The notes under the pieces were generated by a model. The model was not told the DNA's origin. It did not search any database and saw only the letters and a program-made list of their open reading frames with translations. The position numbers and the translations under genes were made by a program. Shown here one piece after another: positions 54,501 through 64,000 of a DNA stretch of 64,000 nucleotides. The stretch is from Aphelocoma coerulescens (Eukaryota > Chordata > Aves > Passeriformes > Corvidae). Location: positions 90,070,004 to 90,134,003 of the forward strand of contig NC_091015.1 of the NCBI RefSeq assembly GCF_041296385.1. Reading direction: 5' to 3'. Positions within the stretch are counted from its first letter, which is position 1. Every line of letters begins with the position of its first letter.

Positions 54501-56945
54501 GTTTTGCACTAGCTTTAGAGAAATGAAACCACAGCCACTATCCACAATTTTTTTCAAGTCCACTGAGTAACTTTAGTCTCATCCTAATAAAGCTGCTACA
54601 AAGAATAAGAATGGAAGAGAAAGAAGAACAGATACAAATGAAAGGTTTTCCTACAGTTGTTGTGGACTTTATTTATGATGGGTGTTTCCAGCAGAGGAAA
54701 CACCAAGTTTGTATTTAGGCTGGTGATCTGGGTGCCCTCTGTTTGTCACTTCTAAGCAATTAAGACATGAGCTATTCTGGCAGCTCTGCACTTGCAGTCA
54801 CAGGCACTCACACCTAACAAACTCAGCTTTGTGTAGCCCAAACTGTGCTTTGCCCAGCCAGCAGCGTGCTGGAGGGAACAGCTGCTTAATGACAGACCTT
54901 AACCAGCCGTGCTCCCTGCTCCCGACACAACAGCTGAGGAAAGTATCAGACCTCAAATATTTTCTGCTTGACTGAAGATGGGCAAAGCCCTGGAACATAA
55001 GTAACAAGTCAGTGCTGGGCCACATGGGCAGATAAATGCTTCAAGAGTAAGCTAATGGGCAGCAGATAATTGCATGGTGCACTAAGCACACGTAAAGGTA
55101 GGGCTGTACTGCGTGTTTGGGGACAGCTGGTCAAGCTCCAACTTCTGAAGTCAGGCACAGAAGCCCTGTTTGATGGTTATGTGTCTTTTTTGTAATCATG
55201 GTAGCTTTGACATGTACTTTATGGATTGTTCAGGTTTTTCTGACATAGTGCAGTGCTTAGGCTTCTTCCTAAGCCCAGTCATTGGACAAGTCAAGAATTT
55301 TATGTATTTGCTCAGCAGCTCCTTGCCACTCCTGTCTGCAGTGAGAGAGAGAACATTTACTCAAGGTCGTTGAACAAAACCTGCAGACTTGCTTTGGTTT
55401 GCTTTAGCTTTTCATAATGTGCAAGAAATGTTCATTTAATAGCAGAGACTCAGTTGCTTTACATATTTTGCCTAGCTCCACTGAAAGCAGAGGGGTTGCA
55501 GTTCATGAGCTTATGCTTACTGCTGCTGGCTACTGATGAATTTGAACCACAGTAGGGGAGTGAAGGAGCAAGGAGCAGATAACAAAAGACAGCTCCACCT
55601 AATTCTCACACTTTGAAGTTCTAAGTAATAAATTTGTACTTCTTCTTTACACCAAACCACAAAATATGTGTTTTCATGAGTGTACTCCAATGAAGTAACC
55701 CACCTCTCCCAGCTGACTACCAGTTCTGGCAAAATCAGTAATTTGAAACAATAGCAGCAGTAGGGTAATCTCTAGAGCAGCCATGAAGTGGTAGGATAGT
55801 ACATGTGGTGATAATAAAAAGTTTTGCTGTAGTATTGATGACCTTGAATTTGATTGTTAGCTTTCACACAGTTTGCTGGGTGTAATTATTGCATTCCTTA
55901 AACTCTGCCTGGAAAGGGAATTGAGAGGATATGTCAATTGTTTGGCTTCCATGTAGGAGGACATGGGGTCTGAATCACTAATAAAGAGTGGAAAGTATCT
56001 AGAAATAAGAGAAATGAAACAATAAAAGTATCAGTAAATTTTACTGATCTTGCCTCTAGGTTCCTTTCCAAAAGAGCCAAAATTGGAGACTCAATCACCT
56101 CACAATTCCTGAGAGAAAGAAATCATAATAGGGTACTGCAGCTTCAGTCTGCAGGAAGAAAAATACTTTGCCCTTTGCTTTGAGCAAATATTGGTAGTGT
56201 TCTTGTCTCCTGGTTTTTTAAGGACTTGAACCTGTGTGGTCTCTGCTCTGTGTGGTGCTTGACCTTCACTGCTCTAAGCTTGGTGCCCAGGAGTACACTC
56301 GGCACGGCTGAAATACAGGCAAGATTTCTGTGCAGTTAAAGTAGTTTAACAAGTTTTACTGAACCTGTGCAACTCATATTTTGCAGGTGTTTAGCCAAGT
56401 TTTGGTCTGGTTTAAAGGCATTTTGGTAGCTTCTGCCAAATTTCGGAAGTTTTCACCAAATGCTTTATACATCAAGATTTTTTATAACTTGAAAAATTTA
56501 AGGAAAATATTTTTTAAAATCTACAAAGCCAGGGGCAAGCCTCATTAATTTCCTATATTCCTGCAGCTGGCAAAAGTACTTTTGCAGATATGTTGAAGTA
56601 TTTGCTTGGATTTTTTTTTTTCTATTTGAGTATTTCAGTATGTTTTTAAGGGTAAAAAATGGATTTACACTACATGCAGGATCTTGTAATTGTGAGTTTC
56701 AGGTGACCTTATGTGAAAAAATGTGAAAAGCTACTTATCATGAAAACATGTGAAAGAAAGTGAGGAGAAGTGGTACTGAGTGATGAAACAAAAGGTTTTT
56801 CAGGAATAGAAAGGTACACGTGGGAAGTGGAGTCAAGCTGATGCCAGCAAGTTTTAATGTGCAAGGGAGGCAGATGTGGATCTTCAGATGCCAATTTTGG
56901 TGACATGTTAAAGTTCAAGGTGTGATTTGCCTCTCACGATGGTTT

Positions 56946-57055
56946 TCTAGGGAGGGTGTGGGGTCTTCTCCACAACATCTCCCAGATGTTCAGCCTGGAG
57001 CAGCGCTCTAAGCTGGCCCCCTGGGCCCCTTCCAATCTGAACCTGTCCATACACT
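56946..57055 (+). mobile_element. Degenerate CR1 3' fragment
   Basis: The segment runs AGGGAGGGTGTGGGGTCTTC, then CAGATGTTCAGCCTGGA, then GGGCCCCTTCCAATCTGAAC. These match, in order, the 'GGGAGGTGGTGGGGTC', 'TTCAAGACCTGGA' and 'AGGTCCCTTCCAACCTGAAC' steps of avian CR1 3' ends, with an internal deletion and no intact octamer tail. It is locally GC-rich against AT-rich flanks. A short, old copy is likely; ends are approximate. Confidence 0.58.
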
Positions 57056-59585
57056 TTGGAGCCTAGTGAGGTTTAATCATGGAGAAAGCAGCTCTCTCCA
57101 TTTCAGGATGAGAGAGCCAGCAGCAGTGTTTCAGCAAAGCCTGAGTTAGTGCTAATAAAAGGGCAGTGTGCCAGAGTTGAGAGAGACTGACGGGTGCGGG
57201 ACCTGTGTTGATTAGATTTGCCGTGTGCATACAAACAAGTCTTACAGCAATCCTTTGCAGAGATTTAATTTATAAACATGAGGAAAAGTGATTTTATGAA
57301 ATGTGCAACTGATAGTAAATCATCTTACTCTTTACTCTGGGGGTATAATGTGAAGAAGAGAACAGAGCCCATTTCTGTGGGAAATGAAAAACAAAAGTAG
57401 GAGCATTGCTGTAGATACTTTATCACTTGTGATTAAGGCAAATATTCTTTGTGTGTAAATACATATGATATGCATTTGTATCCTCCCCAGTGTTTTCTAG
57501 CACTTAAAAGTAATCAAAATGGAATTTGGTGAAGAAATGATAGCTATTCCACTGGGCATGCTGAAGACACAGGGAACCAACCTCCTAGTTTTTTATGTTT
57601 CAATTTACATGTCTATTTTATTTGTCTGTACTCATAGACTTAGAAACAGAAATAGCTTTTGAGAGGAGAATGAGTTTTTGGCATGAGAAGATCTGAAGAC
57701 AAATAATGTCAGCCCGGAGTTTGCCATGCTTATGTAACGTAATCCCAAATGCTTCTCACCTTTGTGGATTAGCTCCAGGGAAACCTGAACTAAAAGCTTG
57801 CACACTGCTTTGGGAGCAAAGCATTCCCTTGCATGTTTCACCTTAAATACATTTTGGACAATTGATTAGCATCAGTCAGAGGATACCATAGGAAAGTCAT
57901 AATGCAGCGGAATATCTCTGGCGTTGATTTTGCTTTTGTCCTGTTCCCCTATAAGCACTGCTTCCTTAAAAAGGCCAGGAAAAGTTAAGGCTTATGGTCT
58001 CACCTCAGGAGTCATGTTTTTCTGCAGACATCAGTGGAAATGGCAGTGGTTTAGGTCTCCATCATACTGGTATTGGGCATCCCCGTTCCATAGACACTGC
58101 ACAGGGTGTGTGTCCTGAAGGGCTTCCCACAGTCATGGCTCAGCTCTCTTGGCTTCAGGGTCAGTGTTTTCCACATCCCACAGGGAGGCAACCATCTGCA
58201 GCAGCTGATTCACCTCTCCAGGATTGCTCTCTGTCATAAATATTCTGGAACTTTGTCAAACGTAATTTGAAATGTGCCACTTTTTGGCTTCACTGAGTCT
58301 GATTTCTTTCCTGTGGCGCTGCACCACTATCTTCTGTAGTTTGTGTATTATTCTCTGCCTCATTGTGCTGTAACCTGTTGTTCATGAACCTACACACAGG
58401 CAGTAGGTGCCCTAGGGCAGTGTGCCATAGCTGCTCTTCCAGCTCCCAGACATGTCCTCCTCTGCCTTAATTTTTGCAGTGGAAAGGATTTTCCTTTTGC
58501 ACTGGCATGACTTGCCACTGCTGCTCTCGTTATTCCTGCACCTCCTGGCTGTGCCTGTTTAAAGCTGAAGTTCCCAGATCCACCCCAGGTCAAGTGAAAG
58601 CTGCAAGTGCTCTAGAACTATGTTATTTTGGATTTAGGGTATTTATTTAAACTTCTCCCAGGACACACAGCCTGGACATTGGATAGTGAGTGGCTAGTGT
58701 CAACAAGTAAAACTGAGATCCTGATCATGGTCACAGAGTAACAGGCACTTCTGTTAGAGTAAGAACATTGCAAAAATGTTCATTCTTGCTTTTCTTTGCT
58801 GCTCAGGAAGGTGAATGGGAAAAAACTTGCAATCAAAGGCATTCTCGTGTCCATTGACACCGATGGCATTCTAGTTTTCATGGCTTGGTTTTTGTTTCAC
58901 AGAGTATATGGCTTTCTTTTAGGGCATATTCTCATTACTTAAGCAGGCAGAGTAAATTGGATTGATGGTGCTTTTGTGCACTAATTTTTTTTAAAGATTA
59001 AATGTGACACTTGGCCTGCATTGTGAATTAGAAAGCAGCAAGCAACAGGAGAATCTCAGCTCTCATTTTCAGGTCAGTCCTAGTGCTCTTCTAAGGACAT
59101 CCTCTCCAGAGACAGGCCACACACCACAGAGGTGCTGAGGTGTTCCTCTGTCAGCACAGGCATTTTGTCTTCCTTCAGGTGGGGTTCAGAGCTCTCTTGG
59201 CTCAGGACTGGATCATTTCTGTGGGTTGAACCAATGTCAGCACTCAGAGCATTGTGGGTGGGGGTGACTGGCTGTTATCCCACAGCCAGCTTTAGTAACG
59301 GAGCCGGGGGCAAGTGAAGGGTTTTAATAGTGGGTTAATAGGAATTGACCTCAGATGGCATTTCAGACATCTGACACATGAGCTACAACAGATGCTGACC
59401 CAAAATTAGAGATACTGAATTAGGATAAAAGCATTGCAGAATAAAACAAAACAAACATCAACTCCCCCAAAGAAAGACCCAAAACAATGAACACTCTTCA
59501 GTCATAATTTTCAAGGTACCAGGTCTGACTCCCTCTACCCTTGCAGGGCTCTCTTCATACAGTATGTTTCTTGAGCCCAAATAAA

Positions 59586-59611
59586 TGTGTGTGTGTGTGT
59601 GTGTGTGTGTT
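59586..59611. repeat. (TG)12 microsatellite
   Basis: Uninterrupted TG dinucleotides, 25 bases followed by T. An ordinary polymorphic dinucleotide tract of the vertebrate type. Confidence 0.95.
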
Positions 59612-61867
59612 AATTTTCCCCAGTTCTCTCTCAATTCTATACCTGTGTCCATGGAAGTCTTACACAGACCTGTGTCAGACCACTACCTGTTTATCTCAAA
59701 TTGTCCATGGGGGCTCCTGAATTTATGAGAAACCCGTCCAGAAGCAGGGATGCGGCTGCAGTAGCTCTCAGGTAGCACCTACACAGTGGCCCAATTAAGC
59801 CATGCTTTGAGAGCATCAGATCTGTCAGGTGTCCTTCTGGCAGCACAGTTCCTGTGGTGGTGACAGCAGGAGGCAGAACAGCCAGAGCCAGCTGGTACAT
59901 TGGATGCTGAAGGTTTCAAAGTGACAGGATTTAGTAAATGAAAACTCCACCAAGAGTCATCAGGAGAGGGATTATTTGACACAGGAGATAAACTGTCCCC
60001 TACATCATCTTGCTCTTTAACTGGACACTTCGGTTCTCTTCCATTTTCTTAGGGAATACTAGGTAGGAAGAAAGATTTGTGCAGGGAAGGGTAACGCATT
60101 ATGAATGTTTGCTGAACCAAATATATATTTGGCCAAGATACTGCCAAATTGAGCAGGTTTTTGATGTCACCTGTAAATAGATAACTAGCCTGAACAGACT
60201 TGAAAACATCTCAGGCAGAATCCCAGTTTCAAACAAGCCACAGGAACATGCCAGCTTCCAGTATGTCACATTCTGCTTTTCTGGGATAAGCAAAATTGAA
60301 CATTGACAAGAATTACATTTCTTGGATTTTACTTGCTCCTGTTTAAAACACATGCACTGGGGTCAAATATTGACTGCACAGTCAGTAGTTATCCTCAAGT
60401 GAAGTAGAAAATGTGCCTGTCTAGTTAGATACAGGCCAGTAAAATGTAGGTAGTATGTAGGTAATAAAACAGTTTTAAAAGCGGAAGAAAACTTCTGCAA
60501 TAGATGTTGCTTTCTTGGTCGATTTTAATTTTTTTTTTTACTTCTGAACCAATACAAAGTAAAATATCAGTCATCCAGTAGTCTCTGGGAAGGGAGGATC
60601 ATGGTCAAATGGTCAAACTCTATTGAGCCAGCTTAAGAGACAGCCTTTGAATTTTTGGCAACAGAGGCGTGTAGCCCTAGATTGAAACCAAACCTTTTCT
60701 GCCAGCATTAGTGAATAGTGCTAAAAGTTCATGCAAAATAGGACAAGTTAGACGTTTGACATTTTTCTCATAACTGTTGCTTTTCAAATCACTGCCTTTG
60801 CATGCAAAGGTTTGTTGGATTCATCCATTATGCATGTGCTAGAAATTTGATAGAGGTCTCATATGTTCCTTCTAAGAGGCTGAAGCCAGCTGCAGTACCC
60901 AATTGTAAAGATGTGGTTGCTGGCTTGCAATGTTCAGTGTATTTGATATTCCTCTGACTTTAATCTTTTGGATGGGAATTAAAAGTGCTAGTCCTCTCTG
61001 ATTTTTGTGAACATTAAAGACAGCACACAATTACTCATAAGAAAAGGTTCAAAGGGTTGTTAGCACGTCCTCCAGTGATAACAAATGTATTATAGAAGAC
61101 ATTGCATAGAAGGAGCTGTATATCTTGGTGCCTGCATTTTTGAGAAATATTTTAGGAATATGACTTACTTCAGCTAACCTGTCCATGTGTCTACCAGATT
61201 CTGCTCTGCCTGGAAGTGTTCTGTAGGATTTTTTCTGCTTTTTTCTAAAAGAAGGGTCAGCAATATCTGTGGCTTTGTTTTAATCACATTTGATGAATTG
61301 CACTTTACTGTGACATTTCCACCTACTTCTGCATTAGGCTAGTGGTTCATGAAGAACTCAGGAGAAGGTGATGTCACCAACAGCCTGTCTTCCAGCATCT
61401 GGATTTCCTGGCTATCCCATCAAAAATGGTGTGAATATGCCAGTTCAAAATTGGATGACCTCTGAAATACATAGGATCAAGCTAACATGCTGTGCTAAAT
61501 ATTGTCATTAGTATTATTGCTGCCTAGTTCTGTGTGACTTCACCAACAAGTTACACAAATCTTTGCAGAGGCATGCTTTCTTGTGATACAGATGCTACTG
61601 ATGAACTTTCATTATTGATTTCTGTTCACACAAAAAGTGTACAAAATAGAGTCAGATTAAAAAATGGAAACCTTGCCCTGGTTTATATTGCCTTCCTTTA
61701 TGAAAGATTTAATTGGAAATCTAACAGGAAATTAGACTGGAAGATTACCAACTGCATGGATGGCATGCCATGAAAGATCAAGTGTCTGTGCCTTTCATAT
61801 TGCACACAAAAGCAGCTTTATCAGTTATCTGGGATTTCTTGTGAATTTTAGGATATCAAATATGACA

Positions 61868-61893
61868 TCAGCAGCTTCAGCAGCTTCAGCAGC
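61868..61893. repeat. Short tandem repeat, 9-bp unit TCAGCAGCT
   Basis: Almost three perfect copies of a 9-base unit in tandem. A small slippage repeat with no evident function. Confidence 0.85.
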
Positions 61894-64000
61894 AAAAAAG
61901 ATTTGGAAATACATGAGGTAGAAAATCTATGCAAATTTTCATAGGGATTTTGAGAGTTGAGGATGAAGAGTCTTTTACATTGTCATCTTAAAGTGAAAAA
62001 AGAAAAGGCTACAGAAGTTAGCCATCCCTAAACACAGCCCTATTGACTGTTAATTTCCTAAGGATCTTTCCAAAGAAGCATTTAGAAGGATTACTTTTTC
62101 AGGGCTAGCCTCTGGAGTATTTCATCATGTCAGCCACACGTTCCACAGGAGTAAAAACTAATGGCAACATATCTCATACAAAAGTCCCTTTTGGATTTTG
62201 CCAGTTTACCTTACCTGGTACACAGCGTGTCTCCAGGGAAGATTACTCTGCAGTTATCTACTTGGCTGTCATTTGTTCATTCAAAAGAGAAAACCAGAGA
62301 GGGAGAGAAAGAGGAGTGTTCAAGTCTTTCTGTCTGTCCTACTTAGATGGAAAATCTTAGTTACCCCGGGGCCAAAGTCATATGGAGCTGTTTTCACTGG
62401 CATGAGGTCTGTGCTAGGCAAAGATTTCTCTCTCTGCAGAGGGATCATAGTGCCATGCCTCTTGACAAAATGTTATTTTTTAAAGCCATGTTTATCCCGT
62501 GACCTTGTTAGAGGTGGATTACCATCCTCCACAGACTCTGGTATTCTCTAGTTGTACAAAGCAGGAAGGAAGCACTTGTGCTTGTGAAACTGCTGGAAAT
62601 AATTCAGCTGTTTACATGTGATGAGAAGTTTTTAAACTAGCCTGCCTGATACTGGTTAGCTGTTTCTCTTTAAATTGATGCTGCCAGAAATATTTCAGTC
62701 TTGACAGAAGAAAAGAGAGGGGGAAGAGCCATGATCAAGGAACCTTTTCTTTGGCGTAATTTAAGGCCATTTGTCTAATATTGGCAACAGCATTTGGGAG
62801 ATTCAGCATCTTTTCAGCAAGTTTAAATTAGAAGATTGTAACCCTGTATACACCTTGATACTGATTACTTCACCATCACAAGTATCATCACAAAAGACAA
62901 CTACACTTGACTATTCATTTCAGAGGCCATAGTCTTCCACAAGTTGTTTCAATGCAGTTTTGTGCACACACTAGTGCTTTGGGCATCAGCAGATTTAATA
63001 AAATTTGACCTTACATCAATGTAATATATGGAATTATCTATATCCCAGGAAAAGTTACACATAGCAGCTGCAGCTATTCCATATCTAACACATGGTGTTT
63101 TCAGGAAGGAGCAAACTGGAACAAGACAGATGAAAACATTAGCCTCAGGCATTCAGGTCAGAGAACATTAAAACAGAGAGATTTGGCAGATATCAAGGGT
63201 GGGAAAGTTGGTATTTTCTACAGCTTTTTGCCATGTTGACAGTGCAGCTTTATTTTCAAAAATTAAGAATGTTTTATAGGAAGAGTGATAAAAACAGGAA
63301 AAATGCTCATTTCTACTTCAGGGATGCAGGTTTGTTTCAAGTCAATGGGAATTCTTGCTTGTATTATCTCTGGAAGGGAAAATAAAGTCAAACAACTGCA
63401 ACAAAAAGACTATGCTTACATTTGCAATGGAAGGACTTCACCACAATTACCTGATGATACTCTACCTGGTTTGCTCAAGATAAAGTGGTATTAGAACTGC
63501 TAATATATATAAGTGGATAGAGTGAGGTTTGGGTGGTGGCTTGGCGAGATGTTCCTGGTTGGCTTCATTGCCATGGCCCTGTCAGCACACATCAGCTGTA
63601 ACCCACAGGAACTGAATACGTGTTAAATCATATTTCATCCTTCATGTTTTTTGAATTTAATATTGTTTTAACAGTTTGCTGGGTGTACCAGATGATTGAT
63701 GCTGTCACACAGCAGATAAAATTTATCATTCTGTCATTTTTATTCAATACTTTAGAGGCATTTTGGTTCAAGCTGGAATCTGAAGGAATGTTACACATCT
63801 TTTATATAGTTCACCTTAGTTATAAAAATAATCCATCTAATTCTCAGTGATTAATTGGCAGACATTTCCTAAACACAGACCTAGAATTAATTTGTAAGTT
63901 AGTTGTTGTACCTGAATATGTCTTGAAAGACACGCACTGTATTTCTTTTTAAATTTCTTGCAAGGGGATATAAATGAATATGGTATCAAACACAAACACA

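Larger units (their letters stand above)
42501..64000. other. Intron 1 block without recognised gene
   Basis: Unique AT-moderate DNA with the TG microsatellite, a 9-bp tandem repeat and a degenerate CR1 fragment. No exon, RNA gene or further LTR was recognised to the window end. Confidence 0.6.

Overview
The window is vertebrate nuclear DNA, most likely from a bird. It carries CR1 LINE fragments typical of sauropsids, a solo LTR resembling the abundant avian ERVL-type LTRs, and one CpG-island promoter driving a gene on the + strand. The only protein-coding sequence I can support is exon 1 of ANKH (progressive ankylosis protein), coding 9199-9294. It ends in a consensus splice donor, with intron phase 0.

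Layout. Positions 1 to about 8199 are upstream intergenic DNA with no gene I can support; it holds a minus-strand CR1 3' end at about 1911-2225. A CpG island covers about 8200-9970 and contains the promoter, the 5' leader (with a GGC repeat inside a glycine-rich upstream ORF at 8771-8920), exon 1, and a GC-rich start of intron 1 with a possible alternative first-exon donor at 9957/9958. From 9295 to the window end (at least 54.7 kb) is intron 1. I found no sequence resembling ANKH exon 2, so the gene continues beyond the window.

The intron is AT-moderate non-coding DNA. It contains an ancient MIR/L3-like relic (about 13960-14110), an internal CR1 coding fragment (about 24025-24320), a (CTG)10 tract next to a CTCF-like motif (24746-24837), a 31-bp AT-rich inverted repeat (39406-39554), a solo LTR in sense orientation (41911-42500), a degenerate CR1 3' fragment (about 56946-57055) and several microsatellites.

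No operon, CRISPR array, phage, tRNA, rRNA or novel multi-gene system is visible. The many open frames are chance ORFs in intronic DNA or GC-driven ORFs in the CpG island. The points most worth checking are the polyglycine-type upstream ORF, the CTG/CTCF-like pair, the AT palindrome and the sense-oriented LTR carrying a poly(A) signal.
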